Below, piece by piece: positions 44,120 to 57,134 of a stretch of DNA of 64,000 nt. Position numbers and translations under genes: made by a program. The stretch spans positions 10,521,328 through 10,585,327 of the forward strand of contig QXEO01000546.1 of NCBI GenBank assembly GCA_007115705.1. Reading direction: 5' to 3'. Source of the DNA: Dactylis glomerata (lineage: Eukaryota > Streptophyta > Magnoliopsida > Poales > Poaceae). Position 1 is the first letter of the stretch, and each line of letters starts with the position of its first letter. The notes under the pieces are model-generated. The model worked only from the letters and a program-made list of their open reading frames with translations. It was not told the DNA's origin and did no database searches.

Positions 44120-45369
44120 ATGGGTACTCCTAAAAACACCAAGTTGTGTGACTTTACTAGCACCAAAAACAATGATTTTATCTGCACTCCTATTGCGTCA
44201 CCTGCTCCTGAGGCAAATTTTTATGAGATTAAACTTGCTTTGATAAATCTTGTTATGAAAGAGCAATTTTCTGGTGCCAGTTCTGATGATGCTGTAGCTC
44301 ATCTCAACAATTTTGTTGAGCTTTGTGAGATGCAAAAGTATAAGGATGTATATGTTAATATTATTATGCTTAAGTTGTTTCCTTTCTCTTTAAGAGGAAG
44401 AGCTAAGGATTGGTTGCTATCTTTGCCTAGAAATAGTATTGATTCTTGGAATAAGTGTAAGGATGCTTTTATTGGAAAATACTATCCTCCTGCTAAGATT
44501 ATAGCTTTGCATAGTGATATCATGAAGTTTAGACAGTTTGATAATGAACATGTTGCTCAAGCTTGGGAAAGAACGAAATCTATGATAAAGAATTGGCCTA
44601 CTCATGGACTGGCTACTTGGATGATTGTCCAAACTTTTTATGCAGGACTGAATTTTTCTTCAAGAAATCTATTGGATTCAGCTGCTGGAGGCACTTTTAT
44701 GTCCCTTACCTTGGGCGCCGCAACAAAGCTTCTTGACAACATGATGGTAAATTATTCCGAGTGGCACAACGAGAGAGCTCCACAAGGTAAGAAGGTAAAT
44801 TCTATTGAGGAAACCTCTTCCTTGAGTGATAAGATTGATGCTATTATGCTTATACTTTCTAATGATAGAGCTCATGTTGATCCTAATAACGTTCCTTTGG
44901 CCTCTTTGGTTGCTCAAGAAGAGCATGTTGATGTAAACTTCATTAGAAACAATAATTTTAACAACAATGCTTATAGGAACAATTTTGCTAGCAACAATTA
45001 TAGGCCGTATCCTTCTACCAATGGTAATGGTTATGGTAACTCTTATGGTAATTTCTCCAACAACACTAGGGGCACGCCCTCTGAGCTTGAAGTCATGCTC
45101 AAGGACTTCATCGGTAAGCAAACTGCTTTCAACAAGTCCGTTGAGTAAAAGTTGGGTAAAATTGATATTCTTACTTCTAAAGTTGATAGCCTTGCTCTTG
45201 ATTTTGAACTTCTGAAACTAAAAGTGTTGCCTAATGATGTGAAGGAAAATAATACTTTTGCTACTACTAATGCTATTCAAGTTAAGATTGATGAAAATGT
45301 TAGGATGTTAGCAGAATTGCATGCCAGGTGGGAAAGAGAAGATGAGATGGCTAGAAAGATGAAGGTATG
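44120..45369 (+). pseudogene. Element E Gag, one nonsense codon, truncated by element A
   Basis: I place the start at the ATG at 44120 because the open frame upstream reads LTR and primer site. The retrotransposon gag domain runs from about residue 30 to 220: FYEIKLALINLVMKEQFSG, HLNNFVELCEMQ, LFPFSLRGRAKDWLLSLP, FIGKYYPPAKI, EHVAQAWERTKSMI and TFYAGLNFSSRNLLDSAAGG. A low-complexity Asn/Tyr/Gly tail follows. TAA at 45146-45148 interrupts, then the same frame continues as a coiled-coil segment (KIDILTSKVDSLALDFELLK) until the LTR of element A begins. No zinc knuckle is visible before the break. Confidence 0.85.
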
Positions 45370-45709
45370 TGATGGCGCTGGTGTTGATATATAGATCACC
45401 GACCAGTTGGGAACCCTAAGAAGAAGGTATGATGAGCACAACAGCAGTTTTCCCTCAGTAAGAAACCAAGGTTTATCGAACCAGTAGGAGAAAGCCAAAC
45501 TTAAGAAGGTGATGCTTGCTAGCTTAGTGACACTCCAACAAGGGCGCCGTTTACGACACTTGTTAGCGCGTCATCAACTAGTAGCAACGCGGAACCTGCA
45601 CACAACACAACCAAATACTTTGCTCCCAACTTATGATGAGGTTGTCAATCTCACCGGTTTGCTATAAACAAAGGTATGAGCGTATCGAGTGGAAAGCAAT
45701 AGTAGTATG

Positions 45710-47331
45710 TGCTACTCGTGTGATGGCGCCAGAAAAGACTGTGGCGTTTAGTTGACGTGGGAGCAGTAAGTCCTTGTGCGTGGTGATGACCAGCCCGTTG
45801 GGAACCCCAAGAGGAAGGTATGATGAGTGTAGCGGCTAGTTTTCCCTCAGTTAAGAAACCAAGGTTTATCGATCAGGAGAAGAGAGACGATGACGACTGA
45901 AGGTGTTTGTGGAACCTGCACACACACAAACAAATACTTTGTCCCCAACTTGCGATGAGGTTGTCAATCTCACCGGTTTGCTTGAAACAAAGGTTATGAG
46001 TGTATCAAGTGGAAAACAGTAGTAATATGCGAGTAAAGTAAATAGTGCGGGAAAAGTAAACAGGTGATTGCAATATGATTAAAATAGAACCGGGGTCCAC
46101 AGTTCACTAGTGGTGTCTCTCCATAGATAAAATAACATGCTGGGTAAACAAATTACAGTTGGGCAATTGATAGAATAAAGATAACATGATATGTCAAGAA
46201 GATCACTATGAGATTCACTCTGGGCATTACAACAAAATACATAGACCGCCATCCAACTGCATCTATGACTAATAATCCACCCCCGAGGATATCATCCGAA
46301 CACCCTAGAAGTATTAAGTTGCGAACAACAGATAATTGCATTAAGCAAAGTGTGTAATGTAAACAAAGCATATGCCCTTGAGCATATGAATGTTGTTTTC
46401 TCCCTAGTAGCAACAGCACATCTACCACCTTAGAGGTTTCTGTCACTCCCCCAGGTGAAATAGAGACATGAACCCACTATCGAGCATAAATACCCCCTCT
46501 TGGAGTCACTAGCAACTACTCGGCCAAGATAGCTACTAACAACGGAGAGCATGCAAGATCATAAACAACATAGAGATAACAAAAGATATAATTCAGTACA
46601 GCAACTTAATCATAAACACCAATATTCATCGGATCCCAACAAACCAACATCATAGAATTACATAACGGTGATCTCAATCATGTAGGGCAGCTCATGAGAT
46701 CTAAACATGAAGCACATGGTGGAGAAGACAACCATCTAGCTACTGCTATGGACCCATAGTCCAAGGTAGACTACTCACTCATCGCTCCGGAGGCAAACAT
46801 GGCGATGAAGAAGACCTCCGGTGGCGATTCCCCTCTCCGGCAGGGTGCCGGGAAGAGCTTCTGGACCCTCCCGATCTTCGGGTCGATGGCGGCGGCGGAT
46901 CGTGATGTATTCTGGAAAACTGATCGGGCTTAGGTTTTTCTCGTCAGGGGGTATATATAGGCGAAGGGGCGATGTCAGAGGAGAGACCACGGCCCCTCAC
47001 GTGGGCCCGGCGCGGCCAGGGGGGTGGCCGCGCCGCCCCTGTGTGTGGGGGGCACGTGGCCCCCCTCCGTCAGGTCTTCGGATGTTTGGGAGCTTCCCCG
47101 TAAAATATGACTTCAGGAACTTGTTTCGTCCAATTCCGAGAATATTTCCTGTGTATCACTTCTGAAACACAAAAACAGCAGAAAACAGGAAACTGGCACT
47201 GTGGCACTTCGTTAATAGGTTAGTTCCGGAAAATGCATAAAAATGCCACTAAGTGTAACGAAACAATATACAAATGGTGTAAAAACAAGCATGGAGCATC
47301 AAAAATTATAGATACGTTTGAGACGTATCAA
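45710..47331 (-). repeat. 3' LTR of element B (left copy)
   Basis: It begins TGCTACTCGTG and ends GAGACGTATCA. The TATA-like CCTATATATACC (minus) is at 46951-46960. Confidence 0.92.
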
Positions 47332-50250
47332 GCATCCCCAAGCTTAACTCCTGCTCGTCCTCGAGTAGGTAAGTGATAACAAAGAATAATTTTTGAGGTG
47401 ACATGCACCTACACAATCTTGATCATATATGTAAGCATTGGTGAGCTGGGATCAACAGAACTTAAAACATGGGCACGAAAGATATAATCATGACAATAAG
47501 AAACTTAGCAACCATGTTGTAAACATGCAAATGAACACAAACAAAAGATCATGATAATGAAACAATGAAAGTCAAACGTGTGTTCAAATCATAAGGAAAA
47601 CATGCAAATGGTTTTCAGCTTGTCCTTCAAAGAGAGCAAAACATAAATGCATAGGACACCTCAAAGTTTAAGAGGGCGACTAGATACAAATAATTTAAGA
47701 ACAAGTGAAACCAACAATATGAGTCAATCAATGAACTTTGGGACAATGCATATCACACTAAGAATGACAACTATGCTCTCTTAATGGTGCATAAAGAAAG
47801 AAGGTGGTGACTCAACATAAAAGTAAAAGAAAGGCCCTTCGCAGAGGGAAGCAGTGATTGCAAGTTTTATAACCTTCAAAAATTATGGTACTTACCGGCT
47901 TTGAGCTCTCATTGCCCCCATCATAAGCATCTTGAATGGTTAAAGTTAATGCGAGAACAGTTATGATGCATATGCTTGACAAATCATAAGTTGAAGACCT
48001 CGTGTCCCATGAATACGAGTACCCAAACCATGCTAATTTACTTAGAGTCCCAAGCAAGGCTCTTGTCATTGTAAGTATATGCATATCATTGAGAACCGCC
48101 AATGGGGTACCTCCGTGCCCGATGACATGGAACAAGCCCACACCAAAATGACAGGACAAGCAGACAATGAACACCTCGGCATCTCTTTTATTTGCTATAT
48201 TGTTTAGCTTTTTATTGTGAGATGCGTCGTCGAATGTTCACCATGGGTATGCTGCAAATTTCCACCATGAATTATGCATGGCTTAGATTGGCGGCCCGGC
48301 GTTTCCCTAACACATATAAAAACTTCATGATCCTCACAAGATTCCCAATTCATTTCACACAGCGGGCATCCATAAACAAAAGATCACGATATCAACTCAA
48401 AAAGAAGTGCAATGTTGAAAGCTTGCCCCATGACAGCATGGCTGGGCTAGAATCCAACTTACAACTTGCAAGCATAACAACTCAACATAAAAGACCACAA
48501 TGTCAAATTTTTAAGAGCAGGAAAAAGTAAAGTGTGCCTTCCGGTTCGTGAGAGCTTTACTGACCGAATTTCGCATAACACTCGTAAGAGTTTAATTTGA
48601 AGAGAAAATAAAAGCAAGTCAAATTTACTTGGAATAGCAAATTGCTAGTAGGTATGTATGGTGGACACTTTGGAAAACTTTGGCTTTTAGGAGTTGGATG
48701 CACGAGTAGAGCTCATACTCAGTACAAGGCGAGGGCTAGCAAAAGACTGGGAGCGACCAACTAAGAGAGCAATAATGGCCATAATCATGCAAAGCGACAA
48801 AGCGACATTAAAAGAAGCATAGGATGGCATCAAAAGTCAAAAACTAAATGATCATGAAGGCTAATGGCGACTTTGTAAGAGTCTAACATGTGTGAGCATG
48901 CGCCAAGTCAACCCAAATAAAGCATTAAGGAGAAAACCAAAATAATGCTTCCATACAATAAAAACAACGCATGATTTTTCAAAGGCTCATTAAGCAATCT
49001 CAGTTATTTGAGACAAGTCATGCTACAGCAAAACCACTAAGCATACTATCAAAAAGACATCAAGCATGACATGAAAAAGCCTAAGCCGCAGTCTACACAA
49101 GCTCCTTCTTGTACCACTATTTTGCACAAAGCTTTTTCTCTTTTCCAACACCATTTGAAATTTTTATAAACACCTCTTTTGATGAAAACCAATAAAGATC
49201 AGAGGCAAAAATGCACCTTGATGAAAAGATATGACAAGATCTGAACGCAAATCAAGGCGAAAACGAAAACCAAAAGCAGTAGCAGAAAAAGTAGAACACT
49301 CGATTTTTAATAAGAGTGAAAACTAGAGCGTTCTTTGCAAATGAAAACGAGTAACTTCTCCAAAGGAAAATTTGTTGGGGTCCAACCATTTATTGCAGCA
49401 AACAAACTAAACAAACTAAGAAAACTAAAACAACTGACGCTCCAAGAAAAACACATAGTGCATGAAGCAATAAAAATATAGTGTTTTGAAAGGTGACCTG
49501 ATTTTTGCCGATGAAGAAGGGGTGCCTCGGGGGCATCCCCAAGCTTTGACGCTTGTACTTCTTGGATATTTCTTGGGGTGATGCATGGGCATCCCCAAGC
49601 TTGAGCTTTTGTCCATTCTTCAACTCATCTCATCATTCTCCAATCCCTACACTTGAAAACTTCCTTCATACAAAACTAAACACAATCTCATTAGCAACAT
49701 TAGTGTAAGCATAAAATATATTCAACCTCTTTTAGCTTCAGGTTTCAACCCAAAACCACCACATATAAAGTATATACTACTGTAGCAACTTCCACAAGAG
49801 TTCCATGATCAAAAAGAACTCAAAAGAAAGCGATAAAGTGGCAAAAACAAATATTGGCAGAAATCTGTCAAAACTGGACAGCTGACAAAGGACGAATTTT
49901 TGAGGGATTTTCTGTTGCCCAAATCAAAAAGTGTTCAACTAATAAAAGTTTGGATATAACCTGGGGCATATGCACAAGAAATCGCAGGTCCAAAAGATAA
50001 ACAGAGAATTTTCACGAATTTTTACGGTGCAGCACCGAAAACAGTTTTAGGACAGCAATAACCCCAAATCTTTACCTCACTCAAATTAGAGGCTTCTCTT
50101 GGCACAAAAACGAAATAAACAAAATAAGGAGCGGTCATTACAGTAGTAATGACTTCCAAGACTCAAATAAAAGAAAAAGTACTGAAAAGTAAACAATGGG
50201 TTATCTCCCAAGAGTGCTTTTCTTTAACGCCTTTGAGCTAGGCGCAGAAA
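47332..50250 (-). other. Long 3' untranslated region of element B
   Basis: About 2.9 kb with no minus-strand coding frame of note. Landmarks: the polypurine-type AAGCTTGGGGATGC at the LTR edge (47332-47346) and two internal copies (49533-49546, 49589-49602). The order of conserved blocks matches elements A and C almost end to end. Confidence 0.75.
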
Positions 50251-50258
50251 ATTGCGAA

Positions 50259-51125
50259 TCAAGTATTATCAAGTGATGAAGTGCTAGGATCAGCACGTGC
50301 CTTACGTCTCCCTTTCTTACCTTTGCTCTTGACTCTAGGAAAGACATGGTTATTGCAAGGTGGAGTAGTAAATGTTATATTGCCTTTTCCCACATCGATA
50401 ACGGCGCCAAGGAGCTTCAGAATGGATCTTCCAAGTGTGATTTGTCCTTTTCCTACACATTCAATAACAAGATAATCAGTAGATATCATTCTTCCTAGGA
50501 TTTTTGTAAAGACTCCTTCAGCTATTCCAAGGGGAGATATGGTGGCATTGTTAGTAAGAAAAATTTCTTCTCCTCCCTCAGAAAGCTTCCAAAGGCTCAA
50601 AGATTCATAAACATCCTTTGGCATGAGACAAAATTCAGACATAATATCACAACGAGCATGAAAAGTTTCACCACTAATGGTGATTTTTATTGTAGGATAC
50701 CAACTCAAAGGCTCAGAATTTATAGGCACATAATCAAAGTGCTGGCGCAAAGTATTGTAACAAGAATTCAAACTAGCAGTGTGAGTCTCAAGAGTATTAA
50801 GTCTATTAAAAATGCACACAAGAGAGGAATCAAAATAGGTTGGCATGCTATAAATTGTAATCAACTTTTTTATAGTATTGAAGGCTTGATCTCCATCACA
50901 ATGAAGGAAATCTCCTTCAGAAGTAGCATCCAAAGCATATCTATAACGAAGAGAAAGTCCAAAGTAAAAACTAGTAAGAAGCAAACTCAAAGCCATTTTA
51001 GGTTCAGTTTTTCCATGCCAATCATAAATTCTAGACCAAGCTTCTTTAAAGCCTTCCTCATCTTTCTGCTTAAAGGTAAAGATCATGTCCTCGGGGGACA
51101 TAGTAGTAGCAACTAAACTAGACAT
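50259..51125 (-). CDS. Element B Gag C-terminal/protease-like mini-polyprotein (288 aa)
   Basis: The ATG at 51123-51125 gives an uninterrupted 288-residue protein. Residues about 24-90 match the C-terminal half of retrotransposon gag (EGFKEAWSRIYDW, LTSFYFGLSLRYRYALDA). Residues about 145-255 have the layout of a Gypsy aspartic protease: a strand (IKITISG), then CDIMSEFCLMPKDVYESL, PLGIAEGV, DYLVIECVG and LGRSILKLLGAVIDVGKG. The usual D-[LT]-G-[AS] active site is replaced by D-I-M-S (residues 160-163). The basic tail (SKGKKGRRKARA, 267-278) could bind RNA. No zinc knuckle, RT or integrase follows. The start is chosen over an upstream ATG because it begins the conserved part. Confidence 0.7.
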   Translation of the reverse strand: MSSLVATTMSPEDMIFTFKQKDEEGFKEAWSRIYDWHGKTEPKMALSLLLTSFYFGLSLRYRYALDATSEGDFLHCDGDQAFNTIKKLITIYSMPTYFDSSLVCIFNRLNTLETHTASLNSCYNTLRQHFDYVPINSEPLSWYPTIKITISGETFHARCDIMSEFCLMPKDVYESLSLWKLSEGGEEIFLTNNATISPLGIAEGVFTKILGRMISTDYLVIECVGKGQITLGRSILKLLGAVIDVGKGNITFTTPPCNNHVFPRVKSKGKKGRRKARADPSTSSLDNT

Positions 51126-51288
51126 GATAAACGAAAAGCAAAGAAATAACAACTACCAAGGATTCTAATTTTTTTGGGTTTTTGATATAAAAAGCAATGC
51201 AGGTAAAATAAAATAAAGTAAAGCAAAACAAAAAACAAAGTAAAGAATGTGTGTGCGAAGAACTCCCCTCGCAGAAGTCTTCTCTCTT

Positions 51289-51305
51289 CCCCGGCAACGG
51301 CGCCA
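51289..51305 (-). promoter_or_regulatory. Element B primer-binding site (tRNA-Asp)
   Basis: Minus-strand TGGCGCCGTTGCCGGGG, a perfect match to the complement of plant tRNA-Asp 3' end, 10 bp from the 5' LTR. Confidence 0.88.
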
Positions 51306-51315
51306 GAAAAGAAGC

Positions 51316-52936
51316 TGCTACTCGTGTGATGGCGCCAGAAAAGACTGTGGCGTTTAGTTGACGTGGGAGCAGTAAGTCCTTGTGCGTGGTGATGACCAGC
51401 CCGTTGGGAACCCCAAGAGGAAGGTATGATGAGTGTAGCGGCTAGTTTTCCCTCAGTTAAGAAACCAAGGTTTATCGATCAGGAGAAGAGAGACGATGAC
51501 GACTGAAGGTGTTTGTGGAACCTGCACACACACAAACAAATACTTTGTCCCCAACTTGCGATGAGGTTGTCAATCTCACCGGTTTGCTTGAAACAAAGGT
51601 TATGAGTGTATCGAGTGGAAAACAGTAGTAATATGCGAGTAAAGTAAATAGTGCGGGAAAAGTAAACAGGTGATTGCAATATGATTAAAATAGGACCGGG
51701 GTCTAAAGTTCACTAGTGGTGTCTCTCCATAGATAAAATAACATGCTGGGTAAACAAATTACAGTTGGGCAATTGATAGAATAAAGATAACGTGATATGT
51801 CAAGAAGATCACTATGAGATTCACTCTGGGCATTACAACAAAATACATAGACCGCCATCCAACTGCATCTATGACTAATAATCCACCCCCGGGGATATCA
51901 TCCGAACACCCTAGAAGTATTAAGTTGCGAACAACAGATAATTGCATTAAGCAAAGTATGTAATGTAAACAAAGCATATGCCCTTGAGCATATGAATGTT
52001 GTTTTCTCCCTAGTAGCAACAGCACATCTACCACCTTAGAGGTTTCTGTCACTCCCCCAGGTGAAATAGAGACATGAACCCACTATCGAGCATAAATACC
52101 CCCTCTTGGAGTCACTAGCAACTACTCGGCCAAGATAGCTACTAACAACGGAGAGCATGCAAGATCATAAACAACATAGAGATAACAAAAGATATAATTC
52201 AGTACAGCAACTTAATCATAAACACCAATATTCATCGGATCCCAACAAACCAACATCATAGAATTACATAACGGTGATCTCAATCATGTAGGGCAGCTCA
52301 TGAGATCTAAACATGAAGCACATGGTGGAGAAGACAACCATCTAGCTACTGCTATGGACCCATAGTCCAAGGTAGACTACTCACTCATCGCTCTGGAGGC
52401 AAACATGGCGATGAAGAAGACCTCCGGTGGCGATTCCCCTCTCCGGCAGGGTGCCGGGAAGAGCTTCTGGACCCTCCCGATCTTCGGGTCGACGGCTGCG
52501 GCGGATCGCGATGTATTCTGGAAAACTGATTGGGCTTAGGTTTTTCTCGTCAGGGGGTATATATAGGCGAAGGGGCGATGTCAGAGGAGAGACCACGGCC
52601 CCTCACGTGGGCCCGGCGCGGCCAGGGGGGTGGCCGCGCCGCCCCTGTGTGTGGGGGCCACGTGGCCCCCCTCCGTCAGGTCTTCGGATGTTTGGGAGCT
52701 TCCCCGTAAAATATGACTTCAGGAACTTGTTTCGTCCAATTCCGAGAATATTTCCTGTGTATCACTTCTGAAACACAAAAACAGCAGAAAACAGGAAACT
52801 GGCACTGTAGCACTTCGTTAATAGGTTAGTTCCGGAAAATGCATAAAAATGCCACTAAGTGTAACGAAACAATATACAAATGGTGTAAAAACAAGCATGG
52901 AGCATCAAAAATTATAGATACGTTTGAGACGTATCA
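51316..52936 (-). repeat. 5' LTR of element B (right copy)
   Basis: 1621 bp, TGCTACTCGTG to GAGACGTATCA. TATA-like site at 52558-52566 (minus). Just inside the LTR start, GTGTGATGGCGCCAGAAAAG resembles the primer-site neighbourhood (GGCGCCAGAAAAG), a short duplication across the LTR boundary. Confidence 0.92.
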
Positions 52937-52941
52937 GTATG

Positions 52942-54246
52942 CGAGAAAGTAAACAATGCGAGTAAAGTAAACAGGTAATAGCAATATAAAGGAAATTGGA
53001 CCGGGGTCCACAGTTCACTAGTGGTGTCTCTCCATAAAATAAATAACAACATGCTGGGTAAACAAATTACAGTTGGGCAATTGATAGAATAAAGATAACG
53101 AGCATATGTCGCGAGGATCACTATGAGATTTACTCTGGGCATTACAACAAAATACATAGACCGCCATCCAACTGCATCTATTACTAATAATCCACTCGTG
53201 GGGAATCATCCGAGGACCCCGAAAGTATTAAGTTGCGAACAACAGATAACTGCATTAAGCAAAGTGTGTAATGTAAACAAAACATATGTCCTTGGACATA
53301 AGAATGTTGTTTTCTCCCTAGTGGCAACAACACATCTACAACCTTAGAGGTTTTTGTCACTCCCCCAGATTAAATAGAGGCATGAACCCAACTATCGAGC
53401 ATAAATACCCCCTCTTAAAGTCACTAGTATATACTTGGCCAAGATAGCTACTAACAATGGAGAGCATGCAAGATCATAAACAACATAGAGATAACATAAG
53501 ATAATATTCAGCATATCAACTCAACATAACACCAATATTCATCGGATCCCAACAAACACAACATGTAGAATTACACAAAGATGATCTCGATCATGTAAGG
53601 CAGCTCACGAGATCTAAACATGAAGCACATGGTGGAGAAGACAACCATCTAGCTACTGCTATGGACCCATAGTCCAAGGTAGACTACTCACTCATCGCGC
53701 CGGAGGCAAGCATGGCGATGAAGAAGACCTCCAGTGGCGATTCCCCTCTCCGGCAGGGTACCGGGAAGAGCTTCTGGACCCTCCCAATCTCGGGTCGACG
53801 ATGATGGTGGATCGCAATGTGTTTCTGGAAAATTGATCGGGTCTTTAGATTTTTCCCGTCGGGGGGTCTTTATAGGCGAAGGAGCAGCGTCAGAAGTGGA
53901 CCATGGCGGTCACACACGTAGGGGGCGCGGCCAGGGGCTGGGCCGCGCCGCCCTGTTGTGTGGACGGCCTGTGGCCCCTCTCTGTTTCCTCTTCGGACTT
54001 CTGGAAGCTTCAGTAAATTTCTAGATGTTCGGCTTTTGTTTCGTCCAATTCCGAGAATATTTCCTGTGTAACTTTTCTGAAACACAAAAACAGCAGAAAA
54101 CAGGGAACTGGCACTGTGGCATCTTGTTAATAGGTTAGTTCTGGAAAATGCATAAAAACGTCACGAAGTGTAACGAAACACTAAGCAAAATGGTGTAAAA
54201 ACAAGCATGGAGCATCAAAAATTATAGATACGTTTGAGACGTATCA
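52942..54246 (-). repeat. Larger part of element A left LTR after element B
   Basis: It continues the LTR broken at 45709 and ends GAGACGTATCA. Together with 45370-45709 it gives about 1645 bp. Confidence 0.88.
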
Positions 54247-57130
54247 GCATCCCCAAGCTGAACTCCTGCTCGTCCTCGAGTAGGTAAGTGATAAAAAAAG
54301 AATAATTTTTGAGGTGACATGCACCTACACAATCTTGATCATCTATGTAAAGCATTGAGTGCTGGGATCAAAAGAACTTAAACATGGGCATGAAAGACAT
54401 AATCTTGATAGAAGAAACTTAGCAACCATGTTATAACATGAAAAAGAACACCAACGAAAGATCATGAAAATGAAACAATGAAAGTCAAACATGTGTTCAA
54501 ATCATATGGAAAAACATACAAAATGGTTTTCAGCTTGTCCTTCATGAGAGAGCAAAACATAAATGCATAGGACACCTTCAAGTTTAAGAGGGCGACTAGA
54601 TACAAATAATTTAAGAACAAGTGAAACCAAAATCATGAATCAATCAATGATAACTTTGGGACAATGCATATTAAACTCAGAATGACAACTATGCTCTCTT
54701 AGACGGTGCATAAAGATAGAAGGTGGTGACTCAACATAAAAGTAAAAGAAAGGCCATTCGCAGAGGGAAGCAGTGATTGCAAGTTTTATAAACCTTCAAA
54801 AATTATGGTACTTACTAGCTTTGAGCTCTCATTGCCCCATCATAGGCATCTTGAATGGTTAAAGTTAATGTGAGTACAATTATGAAGCATATGCTTGACA
54901 AATCATAAGTTGAAAACCTCGTGTCCCATGAAGTACGAGTACCCAAACCTCATGCTACTCGACTTAGAGTCCCAAGCAAGCTCTTGTCATTGTAAGTATA
55001 CATGTATCATCGAGAACCGCCAAAGGGGTACCTCCTGCCCGATGACATGGAACAAGCCCACATCAAAATGACAAGACAAACAGACAATGAACACCTCGAC
55101 ATCTCTTTTATTTACCATTGGTATAGCTTTTTATTTTGAGATGCGTCGTCGAATGTTTACTATGGGCATGCTGCAAATTTCCACCATGAATTATGCATGG
55201 CTTAGATTAGCGGCCCAGGTGTTTCTCTAACACATATACAAACTCCATGATCCCGCAAGATTCCCAATTTATTTCACATCGCGAGTATCCATAAACAAAA
55301 GATCACGATATCAACTCAAATAAGAAGTGCAATGTTGAAAGCTTACCCCATGACGGCATGGTTTGGCTAATTTCCAACTTACAACTTGCAAGCATAACAA
55401 CTCAATATAAGAGAGCCACAATGTCAAAATTTTAAGAACGAGAAAAGTAAAGTGTGCCATCAGGTTCGTGAGAGCTTTACTGACCACTTTCCGCATAACA
55501 CCAAAAAGAGTTTAATTTGAAGGATAGATAAAAGCAAGTCAAATGTACTTTGGAATAGCAAATTGCTAAAAGGTATGTATGGTGGACACATTGGAACAAC
55601 TTGGTTTTTAGGAGTTGGATGAACGAGTAGAGCTCATACTCAGTACAAAATGAGGGCTAGCAAAAGACTAGGAGCGACCAACTAAGAGAGCAATAACGGC
55701 CATAATCATGCAAAGCGACAAAGCAACATTAAAAGAAGCATAAGATGGCATCAAAAGTCAAAAACTATATGATCATAGAGGCTTATGGCGACTTTGTATG
55801 AGTCAAACATGTGTGAGCATACGCCAAGTCAACCCAAATAAAGCATCAAGGAGAAAACCAAATTAATGCTTCCAAATAACAAAAACAACGCATGATTTTT
55901 TCAAAGGCTCATTAAGCAATCTCAGTCATTTGAGACAAGTCATGCTACAGAAAAACCACTAAGAATACTATCAAAACGACATCAAGCACGACATGCAAAA
56001 GCCTAAGCCCCAGTCTAAACAAGCTCCTTTTTGTACCACTTTTTTTTGCATGAAAATTTTCTCTTTTCCAACACCATTCGAACCTTTTTGAAACAACTCT
56101 TTTGATGAAAACCAACATGGACCAGAGGTCAAAATACACCTTGATATAAAGATATAACAAGATCTGAATAAAAATCAAGGCGAAAAATAAAAGCTAAACG
56201 CAGTAGCAGAAAAAGAGAACACTTGTTGAACGATAAGAGTGAAAAACGGAGTGTTCTTGGCAATCAAAAGAAAGGCAACTTCTCCAAAAGAAATTTGTTG
56301 GGGTCCAACCATTTATTGCAGCAAACAAACTAAACAAAACTGAAAATTAAAGACAAGACGCTCCAAGAAAAACGCATAGTGCATGAAGCAATAAAAATAT
56401 AGTGTGTTGAAAGGTGACCAGATTTTTGCCGATGAAGAAGGGGCGCCTCGGGGCATCCCCAAGCTTTGGCACTTGTACCTCTTGGATATTTCTTGCGGTG
56501 CATGGGCATCCCCAAGCTTGAGCTTTTGTTCATTCTTCAACTTATCTCATCATTCTCCAATCCCTACACTTGAAAACTTCATACAAAACAAAACACAATT
56601 CTATTAGCAACATTAGTGTAAGCATAATAATGAATCAAACCTTTTTTGCTTCAGGTTTCAACTCAAAACCACCACATATAAAGCATACACTACTGTAGCA
56701 AATTCCCCAAAGTTCCGTGATCAAAGAACTCAAAAAGAAAGCGACCGAGAGGCAAACACGAATAGTGGCAGAAATCTGTCAAAACAAAACAGCTGACAAA
56801 GGTCGATTTTTTTTTAGGGTTTTCTGTTGCTCAAATCAAAAAGTTTATAACCAATGAAAGTTTGGATATAACCTGGGGCATATGAAAAAGAAATCGCAGG
56901 TCAAAAATATATTCTGAGAATGTTCACAAATTTTTACGGTGCAGCACCGAAATCTGTTTCAGGATAGCAACATCCCCAAATCTTACCTCACTCAAATTAG
57001 AGGCTTCTCTTGGCACAACAACGAAATAAAAAGGATGATGAGAGGTTATTACAGTAGTAATAACTTCCAAGACTCAAATAAAAGAAAAAGAACTGAAAGT
57101 AAAACATTGGGTTATCTCCCAAGAGTGCTT
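54247..57130 (-). other. Long 3' untranslated region of element A
   Basis: About 2.9 kb without convincing coding frames. It contains GCATCCCCAAGCT at the LTR edge and internal GCATCCCCAAGCTT at 56453-56466 and 56506-56519, as in B and D. Confidence 0.7.
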
Positions 57131-57134
57131 TTCT

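Larger units (their letters stand above)
42272..45369 (+). mobile_element. Element E: 5' part of a Gypsy element, cut by element A
   Basis: Plus orientation: 5' LTR, tRNA-Asp-like primer site, leader, then gag. It entered LINE 2 at 42271/42272 (preceding bases TTCGC) and is interrupted inside gag at 45369 by element A. Its 3' part would lie beyond the right window edge. Confidence 0.85.
45705..52941 (-). mobile_element. Element B: complete young Gypsy element, TSD GTATG
   Basis: LTRs at 45710-47331 and 51316-52936 enclose 3984 bp. GTATG flanks both ends (45705-45709, 52937-52941), and removing the element restores element A's LTR exactly as in its right copy. By eye the LTRs differ at about 15 positions in 1.62 kb, so this is the youngest datable insertion. 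It encodes one intact short Gag/protease-like ORF, no RT, no integrase, and a long 3' untranslated region. Confidence 0.95.

Noticed and set aside
48192..48530. 112-codon plus-strand frame in element B
   Set aside because: It lies antisense in the conserved 3' untranslated block. The matching region of elements A and C has indels that break the frame, so it is not conserved as protein.
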